Origin: Gnetum montanum | Taxonomy: Eukaryota > Streptophyta > Gnetopsida > Gnetales > Gnetaceae | DNA length: 64,000 nucleotides | Direction: 5' to 3' | Assembly: GCA_015680685.1 (NCBI GenBank) | Contig: MNCI01037953.1 | Coordinates: 254,175 to 318,174, forward strand | Shown: positions 54,701 to 64,000 of the stretch, piece by piece | How positions within the stretch are numbered: position 1 is the first letter of the stretch | Layout: each line of letters begins with the position of its first letter | The notes under the pieces: generated by a model | Told to the model about the DNA's origin: nothing | The model's input: the letters and a program-made list of their open reading frames with translations, nothing else | Databases searched by the model: none | Translations under genes and position numbers: made by a program

Positions 54701-56447
54701 TAGAACCATAGTGAGACTTTGTCCAAGGTCATATTGGGAAAGGGGGTATTTGCCTTAGGATGGCCAATGTAGTATAGAATGCCCACCAACTCAACGATGA
54801 TGAGTATGGGCTTCAGAAGGATCCTACATAGAAAAGAAAAAAAAATTATGACAGGTCAAAATTTCTTAACAAGTTTGTAGAAACATCCTAGTCAGGGGTG
54901 AAATTAGCTCCTATAAAAATCTCTAAGGTGTTTATTCAAACTTTTTTAAGAAATTCATAAAAACATTATTACAACCTCTTATAGCCTTATACATGATAGC
55001 CAAGACATTATAGCCTAGATAGCACATCAAGTTACACATAACCAAGTTTAAAGTCTAGAGAATAGCCAAGAGAATGTGCATTACCAAAAATAGGAAAATT
55101 ACTTATAGCCTTCAAAACCAAATTCAAAACTTTACAAACATTTTATGATATCCCAAAGGGAATGGAAGTTGATAAGAGTAATCTCTGAGCATGTCAACCA
55201 CATCCATCTCCAAAGGGGTAAAGTGCTACAACCAGAATTTAGCATTATTGACATAGGCATAATAAAAAATTCATTACAAATTCATTTGGGTTATGATTTT
55301 AGTGATTCCAGCATGGAAGGAATTCTAAAATCATGATTCTTTTATCCATGACCACTACAACCAAGAAACACATAACCATTTTTTGGCATAAAACATAACC
55401 AAAATTAGCAAAACCGTAACTGCCAACCTTAACCCCCTTTTTGCATAATATTGCGAGAACATTTACCAAAACTTTGCTTGAGTTCCAAAAGGAGTAATTC
55501 AATCACCATTTAAAAGTCTAAATCAAGCCTTATGCACCCAAACTTAACAAAAATTCAAAAACCTTGCTGTTTGTTAAGAAAAAAGTTATTAATTTGGATA
55601 AAAATATGAAAATGGCATAAACCCCTTTTGACACAAGTTTAATAAAAAACACAATAAAAATTTGTTTTAAATCCAAATGGAGTAATTCTAGCTTTGTTAG
55701 AAAGCTGAAGCTAAGACCCACCTAGCCATAACCAAAAATTAGCCAAAACCCCTACTATTTACTTAGAAAAAAGTCATGAATTGACATGGAAAATTGAAAA
55801 ATGGCATAAAAAGCCTATCTGCATGACCTTATGAAAATAACCATAACTTAATCATTTTAAACCCAAATCAAATAGGACCATAGCCATTGGAAAGTTTAAA
55901 TACAAAGCTACAAACCCATAATATAAGATTTTAAAAATATGCAATCGTGTTCTTAGAAAAAATACAAACCTTTTCTTTCTTTTTTTATGAAAAAATCACC
56001 AAAAATCTTAAAACCCATAAAACCTAACTTAACATAGCCATTGAAGATAGCCAAAATAGCCAAAATAATTCATACCCATTTGAAAAAACATCAAAATGAG
56101 GTGGTGGGATTTCATTAGAATTAAATATCAATGAACATTAGAGCCTAGATTTAAGAAAAATGGCCCTATCACCAAATTTATGGAAAAAGCATGAAAATAG
56201 CAAGCCCAATTTTAAAAATACCAAGGACAAAACAACAAAAACCATAGATCTATGTAGAATGGGAAAAAATATGAGGTAGCCATTCATCAGAATTTTGTCA
56301 TACCCCCTCTATTAGCATAGATATGAAGAAAATGACCCCCACCCATGGTAAGAAAAGTAGGAAAAAATGCATAGAAAATAAGGAAACCTACCTTGGGGTA
56401 GCAATAGATAAAACTTGGATGTAGATGGGTCTAGGGAGTTTAGACAT
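51749..56447 (-). pseudogene. Element 4 antisense gene, exons 1-7 (homologue of the element 2 antisense gene)
   Basis: On minus: exon 1 56,447-56,392 (MSKLPRP..., donor GTAGGT); exon 2 54,823 to about 54,385; exon 3 54,287-54,008; exon 4 53,846 to about 52,880; exon 5 about 52,790-52,538; exon 6 52,457-52,317; exon 7 about 52,219 to 51,749, continuing at 39,623 past the element 3 insertion. Exon 2 reads PILIIVELVGILYYI and TMPKYS...NTLMMAY (HAD-like motif I with Glu, motif III lost). Exon 3 has IYKKCVDDRM; exon 4 KHVGLLDIFMAPIP, NLFGGPIDRE, EALEWLG, LFTSHVFP and VGYLKRLEKFLIM; exon 6 WVEILDQVEFMCMM; exon 7 SWKLERSNELLWQ. Each matches the same exon of element 2. Stops and shifts are more numerous than in element 2, and the exon 2 donor GT is gone. 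Confidence 0.7.
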
Positions 56448-56899
56448 GTTTTTAGCATTTTCATCTACCTTATATATTCTTGGATTCTTGCTCTTCCATC
56501 CACTCTACTTGGATGTCATAGTTGTACCAATGTTGGAAAACTCTGAAATCTAGGGAAATTGGAGGTTCAACGTTGGCTGTAGAGAATATTTGATGTTGAC
56601 ACACTAAAGATTAATGGTTTCTACAATAAAAATTCTCTACTTGGGCTCTCTTCCAATGTGCTATTGGTGCAAAGTGAAGATTGTGGTTGAAACTTTTAAA
56701 ATTTGACAATAAAAACTCAATCTAAACCTAAACATCCACCTCTCAACCCTAGTTGTCAATCTAGTTCATCGTAACTCCAAGTGCATTGACGTTCTAGGGG
56801 GGAAATTCCTCTCCATGATAGGATTGGTTAAAGTTCAAATTTTAAATTTTAAAATTTTTGGATGATGGTCACCACCATACGCCTTGACTCTTAGCATAG

Positions 56900-59800
56900 A
56901 GAACTACATCAACAGTAGGTTTTAACCCATTTGGACACTTAGAAAATGTATTTGGGCCTTAACTCCCATGCATCCATGCTAGGAATACCATACCTAGTGT
57001 GGATACATGCCTCCTACCTTCTAGAACCATTAAAACCTTACTTTCTTAACATTTTTAGTAGTTATAAGCTACCTTTTTCAACCCCAGGCTCTAAACGGAG
57101 GTCAAACATTATCAAAATTAGAGATCTTGGGTTTTCACATTGGGGAAACCCTACCCTACATGGAAGAAGGGGGGTAAAACCCATTCTGACTTCCCAACAT
57201 GCATCTAGCCCAAGTTTTATCCCAAGAGAAGGCCCACATGACCCAGAACCCCTCCAAGCACCACTGGTAGCCTTGGAACCTCTACAAATCCAACTAAAAG
57301 TACTCAAAACCTTGGTATTTGGTAGTTCCACATTGGGGAAGGCCTCATCCATGCTAATAATTCCAACCCTAGTATGTATGGATGGGGGAATAACCAAAAC
57401 TACCTAAATTGACTGCCTAGTAGCCATTTTTCAAAGGCTAACACTTCCTCATAGCCTTTGGTAATCTAGATTAATGTTAGGATGAGTTGATTTTACATCC
57501 ATAGCCTATTCCACATTGGTGAACCCATCCTCCATGCTTCCCAACATGAAAACCTATGGGGTATGAAAGAAAACCTCATCCATGACCTAAAATAGCTAAA
57601 TAACCTACTTTGATTATCTATGGATGCTGCCAAAATCCTTTGGAGCTTTCAAATGCTCCAAAAGTAGTCAAAAATGTTATAAAAATGTCATTCCCATCTC
57701 ATCCACATGGGACCATCATGCCTAGTGTGGAAGAATTAGGGTTCATTACATGAGGTACCTAGGAGCTTCCAAATTGGTGATTCTTGATACCAAGTATTAA
57801 CCATTAACACCAATTTGGAAGCTCCTAGGTACCTCATGTAATGAACCCTAATTCTTCCACACTAGGCATGATGGTCCCATGTGGATGAGATGGGAATGAC
57901 ATTTTTATAACATTTTTGACTACTTGGTTCATCCAATCATCTATTAAACTAGCCTGGATATAACATACTTGGTTCATCCATGTTGGGGGAGATCTCTTCC
58001 ACACTACCTAGCATAGAAACCAGGTGGATGTAGCTAGGAAGGTTAGTGGGAAATTCCAGATACAAGAAAACAATGTCAACTTTCCTTTTACATACACCAG
58101 AACCTTGATAGCCCTTCTAGAAGCCACCAGAATGTTAAAAATCAACAAAACGAAACCCCCTAAGGTCCTTCCACACTAAGGATGAATCCGTCCACACTAA
58201 GCATGCTAGCCCTAGCATTGATGGATGGGGGAAAGCCAAAACTATTGAGGTTTGCATGAAAACTGACTTTTGGAAGCAAGTCGACCCTTTTGGAAGCCAC
58301 TAGACTTCTGCAAGTCAACTGAAGCAATTCAAACTTGCTTTTCTAGGATTCTCCATGATAAGGAGGACCTCATCCATACTAAGAATCCTAGCCTTAGTTT
58401 TAATGAGTGGGGGGATCCTAAAAACCCTCTAACAACCCTCAAAACAACTAGATTTTGACTCTAGGCATCGACAATCAACACTAGCAACCTTATGGACATG
58501 CATAATTTCTAGAACATGGAAAAAAGTAGTTTCCCTTGGTTCTTTCACACTAGGAGCCACCTCTTCCACATTGGCCAACATGAAAGTAGGGAGAACTTTT
58601 GGGGACTAAAAAATTAGCTTTAGAGACCTTAAATGAACATCAGGAAGCCTTGTGTGCATCCTAGGACTCTGTCTACATGTCCCAAAACTCTTAGATTCTC
58701 CAAAATTGGCCATGGATAGTCAAAAATCCTTTCCCCAAATCTTCCATGTTGATCATGAAAACCCCAACATGGAAGATAGGGGAACATCAAAAACCACTCA
58801 ATAGCCATTGAAATGACCAATTTTTGATCTTAGGTGTTAACAATTGATACTAGCAACCATGGAGACCCACATGCATGGCTAGAAGAGATACAAAAATTGG
58901 TAAAATTTTATTTCCTTAGTTCCTCTATGCTAGGAGTCACCTCTTCCAAATTGGCTAGCATGGAAGAAGGAGGAAGCTTTTGGAGGACTCAAAAATGACC
59001 TTTAGACACCTCAAACACACATCCTACAACCTTGCATGCACCCTAGGAGAATGATTGCACCTTCCAAAATCCCTCAAAACCTTTATAATTGACCCAAAAT
59101 AGTCAAAAATCTATCTCCCCAATTGGATACACACTAGGCACTCAAACCCCAATGTGGAAGAAAGAGGACAAGCATAAAAAACCACCTAGCAAGATTCCAA
59201 ATTGACTAGTTTTAACTTTATACCCTACCTCTCGACCCTAGAAACCACAAGAGCATACATGCATAGTTGATTGAGGTCAAAATTAGTTTAGATATGAGAT
59301 TTGTGATTCTTGCATGCTAGAAAACATGGAGACTAGGGGGGGCTTATTTGGGGTTCATAGACACCTCAGGGTGGCATCAAATCACCTTGCATGTACCTTA
59401 GAACCCTATCAGCACATACTAGAGCCTTCAAACCTTAGGAAACTAACCTTAAATGGTCAAAAAAATATCCCTCCTATCCTTCCATGCTAGGCACCCCATT
59501 CCCAATGTGGAAAAGAGGGGGAAAGCCCAAGAAACAATTAAGAATACCCAAAACTACCAAATTTTGACATAGAACTGTAACTGTTGACCTCGGTAACTCT
59601 GGAAGCTAACATGGATAGTTGATTGTGATATAAATTGGTATAGATATAGGATTCTTACTCCATTCATGTTGGAAAAGGCCCCTTCCATGTTCTGTAGCAT
59701 GATGACACTTCTAGAGACCAAAGGTCTATGCTAGAGAAGCCTAGGACCTCATAGCTTTAAGATTATGCTTCTTTAACCTCATTTTAGTCATCAAAACTCA

Positions 59801-60169
59801 TTCCCCCCAATCCTCCATGTTGAAGAAACTTCCCCAACATGGAAATAAGGGGAAAGGGGGGGGGGGGGGAGACCTTAGGTATCCTTGAATAACCTTCAAA
59901 TATGATCAAAATTAGCTAGAAACTTGCAAAATCATGATCTATAGGCCTAAGGTTCTAGAAACCTTGTTGATGTGCTTCCAAATCATCTTGAAACTATGAA
60001 AAAAGTGGTCCCCCATTCTTCCATGCTAGGGATGTTGTGCTTAGACTAGAAGAAGGGGTGGATATCATTTTGACATATTTTAATGCCCAAAATTGATTCA
60101 AATGACCTCAAAATGAAGTGAGAGGATGCACAACTCCCAAATCTAGGTTTTGGCTACTAGTCTAACCTT
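56900..60169. repeat. ~365-bp degenerate tandem array in element 4
   Basis: Units recur about every 335-390 bp (near 58,424, 58,790, 59,178, 59,540, 59,875). Each contains an 'AACCACC..AAATTGACTA' segment, a 'CTAGCAACC' segment, and 'TTCC(A/T)CATGCTAGG ... CTTCCACATTGGC ... CATGGAAG'. The array continues at 61,808-62,150 beyond the solo LTR. It lies upstream of the antisense gene's start, and element 2 has no equivalent. A run of 14 G stands at 59,856-59,869. Confidence 0.7.
57662..57925. repeat. 118-bp perfect inverted repeat
   Basis: 57,662-57,779 and 57,808-57,925 are exact reverse complements with a 28-bp spacer. The arms are identical although surrounding repeats are strongly diverged, so the duplication is recent or artefactual. 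Confidence 0.92.
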
Positions 60170-60174
60170 GTTTG
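60170..60174. repeat. Target site duplication of solo LTR (left), GTTTG
   Basis: Exact match to 61,803-61,807. Confidence 0.88.
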
Positions 60175-61802
60175 TGAAACACCCTAAAAAATGTGGGGTC
60201 ATTCTTGCTTCACCAGGCCCTTGCAATCTGCACAACACTATGGAAGTTCATCAGGAGGAGAACGTTCTGAGTTTAGGTTGGCCAGTTTGGCAAATTTTCT
60301 ACTTTGAGCATGGACAGGTTCTACGTCATCCTGCCTATCCACTAAAGTAGCCTGCCCAGCCAATAGCCTACTCAGAAATGACACAAGGAGTTGGCAGCAG
60401 CATTCTGGATGCGCAAAAAATAGTTCAGCAAGTTTTATAAGTCACGAAGTCTACTACGCTATGCCTTGTAGCATAGAAAACTTCAGAAGACAATGGCAAA
60501 ACGAAGTGCTACACTACGCCACGCGACGTAGAGTAGCATGGAAATGGCTTCACCACCATTCCCCTTGCCCAATTTTAAATTCTACAACGATGTCCCTTTT
60601 CGTTAGGAAGCGATAGACCATGTCTGTTGCTACGCTACGCTGAGCTACATGGCGTAGCGAGGTGTATCAATCTTGCAAAAGGGACAGAAGGCAACTCGAA
60701 GGGCAGAATCAGTGAAGTTCGCAAGACTTGCATTGCAGAAGATGAATTTTGCAAATCAGCAATACTTTCACGACTAAGGCCAGTTGCTATGCTACGCTAC
60801 GCTACGTAGCATAGCATAGTGTAGAAAGCAACACAGGTGTAGCAGAACGCACAACAAGGTGCTATGCTATGCTAAGGATGTTATGCTACAAAGCACAACA
60901 AGGCATGCGGGTGGTTGTATGACATCAATGCACTTCACCTAACCAAACCATTGGCACATGCCTCCAGACAATGACAGTGCAATTACGATGTGGCACGCTC
61001 ACAATTATTGCATGACAGATTTACATTATAATGATCTTGTAGGTCCAATGGTCATACATGGCACGAGTGGCACCAGCAAGTCAACGCATGCCCTTTAATC
61101 CTACAAATACCCCAGCAAATAGCATGCAAAGGGGTTCACATTTTCTTTTCAAAAAATAGCATTCAAGGGGTGAGAACTTTTTGAATTCTGAAAAATTCTC
61201 TCCTCTCTGGCATTGTAACATCAAGCATTATGAGCTCTCTACTTGACACTACAAACAGTTAGCATTTTCAGCTAACATTTTGTTCCACCCTTCTTCTACC
61301 ACCTTGGTAGAATTCCTGCATTATCAACACCTAAGTTCTTTCCCAAGCACACAGTCTGTTTTGCTCTACCTGTCCTGGTTACTCTCAGGATCTTTGCACT
61401 TCATCACGTTGTGCAACCAACTATATCCATCTAGACAGAGCAAGTCTGTAGCTTCGGAGTGGTGCATGTTTCTAACTACACTTTACTTTATTTCTTGCCT
61501 GCTATCCCGTTTGCATTATTTTTTTTGTTTTATTCACTTTCAAGCATTACTTAGCATTGTTGTCGCATTTTCTACTTTATTTACTTTTGAGCATTATTTC
61601 CCATTTCCATTCCATCTCAAGGGTACACGTTGTAAAAGGCTATATTGATGCCAACGTAAGTCCGTATTTGATCGACCAAACCGTTTAGGGTGCCCCATAT
61701 CTGCACACATCCAACACGGCCCTCCTGTGGGTACAGGGTCGAAACTGTCGCACCTATCAACCCCTTGGTGTTTTCCAGCCATCGACGTTTTTGGTTGCTA
61801 CA
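60175..61802 (+). mobile_element. Solo LTR of the element 2 family
   Basis: Starts TGAAACACCC, ends GGTTGCTACA, about 1.63 kb, with perfect GTTTG duplications. Reverse complementing the element 2 LTR gives the same series of blocks (CTACGCTA palindromes near 60,440-60,870, CCTACAAATACCCC TATA region near 61,100, a GGTACAGGGTCGAAACTGTC-like block near 61,730). There is no primer site after it and no polypurine tract before it, so an internal region was lost by LTR-LTR recombination. Confidence 0.9.
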
Positions 61803-61807
61803 GTTTG
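61803..61807. repeat. Target site duplication of solo LTR (right), GTTTG
   Basis: Exact match to 60,170-60,174. Confidence 0.88.
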
Positions 61808-62150
61808 ATCCTATTTTTACTTGGATTTTGGTCTTCCATGCTAAGCCCCCTCCCTTCCATGCTGGCTAGCATGGAAACAGGGGGGTTAAGCTCCAAGACC
61901 TACTTTTTGGCCTTTATCAACCTTTGGAGTGCCTAATTTTGATAGATTTGGTCTTGCACTACCTTAGGAAGTCCCTATAATCTTGATTTTTGACCTCTAG
62001 ATGTCCCAAAACATAATCTCCTTTGTTTCCATGATGAGTGTTCCTTCTTCTATGCTGGCTAGTGTGGAAATAAGGGGCCCATCATGGAAGCCTTAAAACT
62101 CTTGATTTCTATGTCTAAACAACCTAGAAACAAACCTAACTAATGCACAA
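61808..62150. repeat. Continuation of the element 4 ~365-bp array
   Basis: Same 'CTTCCATGCTGGCTAGCATGG' type sequence as at 56.9-60.17 kb, resumed after the solo LTR. Confidence 0.65.
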
Positions 62151-62560
62151 ACTGACCTAATAGCCTTGTAGCCTCAAACCATGGCCTGCTAAGGCCTAAA
62201 ATTGGAAAAACCTAATTTGTTTTTATCTATATCAACCAAGTTTCATCATATGTAGCTTATTTTTCTTAATCTAGCATTATTACATGATGTTTTAGCTTGT
62301 TTTTTGACCATATGTTGCATTGTTGACCTTGATAACCTTCTTATAGCATTTATAAAACCTTATATTTTCTTTATTTGCCTCATTATAGCCTTTGTTTCTT
62401 GTGTTTTACCCTGGATTAGTATCAAATAGTGGAGTTTGACCTTCCATGATTACTATTTGGCACCATGTCACCATGTCCCACTAAGGCCTTAAATTGGCAT
62501 CATGGCCCACTAAGGTCTTAAACTAGTGAAATGCGAATTCTTGTTGATCATTTGTAGCCT
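62150..62560. repeat. 31-bp-type array remnant before element 4 RT
   Basis: Scattered units such as 'CATGGCCCACTAAGGTCTTAAACTAG' split by unrelated AT-rich sequence. It corresponds in place to the 20.8-21.3 kb array of element 2. Confidence 0.55.
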
Positions 62561-62979
62561 TATGTCTTGTACTTTCCTTTGATTGACCTTCATTTGGGCC
62601 TTATTGCAATTTGTTTACTTGTTTTTACTCTATTTGTAGCCTTGAATGACCTTGTTTGTAATATAATAGCATATATTTGCATAATTTTATAGCATTTTAG
62701 TATTATTTATTTACTTTTATCTGAGTGCAACTTAATATGCTTTTGGTCGATATGTAGGAATAAACTATGAGTACTTGGGAGTATATCAGTTTACCTTTGT
62801 GGCTACATGGACTCATGGTGATGTAGAACAGTATATCGATCCTAATTGCCTAGATCTTGAACCTAAGAATCTTGTCAACTACATAGCCTTGATAGCAAAA
62901 TCTCTAGAATGACTTGAAAGCCTACTCAAAACCCTTGACTTAGAGATTGGTGACATAATCATGGACTTTCTAGTTGAGG

Positions 62980-64000
62980 TTCCTATCATAACACATAGTG
63001 GTGAGGAGAAAAACTCTTAAACTAAGTTCCTCATTAAAACCTCAATAGGTTCAAGACATTACTAAGGTCCTGCAAAGAAATATTAAGGCTTTTGAATGAT
63101 CATATGAAGATATGATAGGCCTAGACCTATGCTTAGTCCAGTAGAACATCATACTACACCCTAGCATTAGACCAATTAAACAAAAAGTGCACTTGAGTAG
63201 ACTTGATTTGGCCTTGGTAGTTTGTGATGAGATCTCACAGCTCTACCAAGATGGTTTCATTAGGGCTATTGACTACATAGAATGGGTGTCCAACATAGCA
63301 GTATTCCCTAAGAAAAATGGGAGTATTTGTATTTGCATTGATTTTCAAGACCTAAATAAACTATCAAGGATGACTTTAATTTTCCTAGTATTGATCAACT
63401 TATCAATACTATGGTCAAACATGCTTTATTGTCCTTTACGGATTGGTTCTTAGGTTATAACCAAATTAGGATAAACCAAAATCACCAAATTAGCATGACC
63501 TTCATGACCTTTTGGGGTACCTTTTGCTATACCATGATAACCTTTGACCTTAAGAATGTAGGAGCAACTTATCAATGATCCATGATGTATATCTTCAGCA
63601 ATTACATGCTAGGTTTGCTCAATGATTACATGGACTATATAGTTGTTAAGTCTAAAGTGGCTAATGACCATGGTAATGACCCAGATCTTATACTTAAATG
63701 ATGTCTCAAGTACGAGCTTGGGCTCAATCCCAAGAAATGTGTCTTTTGTGTCAAGACTAATAAGATGCTTGGCTTTGTAGAATCTAAAGCATGGATACAT
63801 GTCAACCCTGATAAGGTTGACACCATATTCAAATTATTAGTGCCTACTAATCTTAAGGAGATTTAGGGACTTCAAGGTAGATTGTAATTTATTCATAGGT
63901 TTTATCGCTAGTCTTATAGATTAGTTACAGCCCATGCAACACTTACTAAAGAAAGGGGTTCACTATGATTTGATAGCTCAATGCCAAGAGGCCTTTGAAA
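62980..64000 (+). pseudogene. pol: Element 4 reverse transcriptase (runs off the window)
   Basis: From about 63,085 the reading gives AFE-TGA-SYEDM (Trp to stop; element 2 FEWSYIDM), then EISQLYQDGFIRAIDY and CIDFQDLNK. After a frame change come FPSIDQLINTM, TFWGTFCYTMITFDLKN and LNPKKCVFCVK. The catalytic box reads NDYMDYIVV: the second Asp of YVDD is Tyr. RNase H would start at the right edge (CQEAFE). It is an inactive copy, more decayed than in element 2. Confidence 0.85.

Larger units (their letters stand above)
33070..64000 (+). mobile_element. Element 4: Tat-like LTR element, nested and truncated by the window end
   Basis: Begins with an LTR (TGAAACACC start) and an element-2-type primer site. 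Then come gag (34.8-37.8 kb), protease (37.8-38.3 kb), an array remnant (38.7 kb), the antisense gene in minus orientation (39.1-39.62 and 51.75-56.45 kb), a long tandem-repeat block (56.9-62.15 kb), another array remnant and RT (62.98 kb to the end). The order equals that of element 2. Two younger insertions interrupt it: element 3 and a solo LTR. The 3' half and 3' LTR are outside the window. Confidence 0.82.

Noticed and set aside
59856-59869. Run of 14 G as a functional G-quadruplex
   Set aside because: A single homopolymer within decayed tandem repeats; a replication slip or sequencing effect is as likely.
1-64000. CRISPR arrays, bacterial operons, rRNA or tRNA genes
   Set aside because: The tandem arrays here are contiguous repeats without spacers and lie in LTR elements; no cloverleaf or rRNA-like sequence was noticed.

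Overview
The window looks like intergenic heterochromatin from a large plant nuclear genome. I recognise no intact host gene, rRNA, tRNA or CRISPR. It is a nest of degraded LTR retrotransposons. Very old copies with many in-frame stops, elements 8-30 kb long and 1-1.6 kb LTRs suggest a seed plant with slow DNA removal, perhaps a gymnosperm; that placement is inference.

Layout. 1-1.6 kb: an endogenous pararetrovirus-like remnant (minus strand) with a movement-protein-like ORF and a tRNA-Met primer site. 2.7-5.1 kb: decayed pol of a Ty3/gypsy chromovirus (plus). 5,590-14,000: element 1 (minus), a non-autonomous Athila/Tat-like element with target duplication ATAGA, a gag and an intron-containing accessory gene, but no pol. 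14,377-32,593: element 2 (minus), an 18-kb Tat/Ogre-like element with duplication CTTAT, complete in gag-PR-RT-RNaseH-archaeal RNaseH-IN order though full of stops. 33,070 to beyond the window end: element 4 (plus), an older relative of element 2. It is interrupted by element 3 (39,629-51,743, plus, duplication AGTAG; gag-PR only) and by a solo LTR (60,175-61,802, duplication GTTTG) of the element-2 LTR family.

Main discovery candidate. Between protease and RT, element 2 carries a gene on the OPPOSITE strand (21,644-26,020, plus). It has eight exons with GT-AG introns, compatible phases at six of its seven junctions, a TATA-like promoter and an AATAAA signal. The N-terminal exons read as a HAD/FCP1 (NLI-interacting-factor, CTD-phosphatase-like) domain whose nucleophile Asp is Glu. 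The middle exon resembles plant transposon-associated proteins, and a coiled coil and a charged tail follow. A diverged homologue with matching exon order lies antisense in element 4 (56,447 to 51,749, then 39,623 to about 39,100), with exon 7 split by element 3. Both copies are now pseudogenes, but they point to a retrotransposon family that carried a captured, spliced, independently promoted antisense gene.

Other themes: in-frame stops are mostly TAG where a sister copy or the family has Gln (CAG), as expected from deamination of methylated CHG sites. Related ~31-bp arrays flank the pol blocks of elements 2-4. A misoriented contig corrupts the right LTR of element 2 around 31.1-31.7 kb. All alignments were made by eye from translations; no database was consulted.
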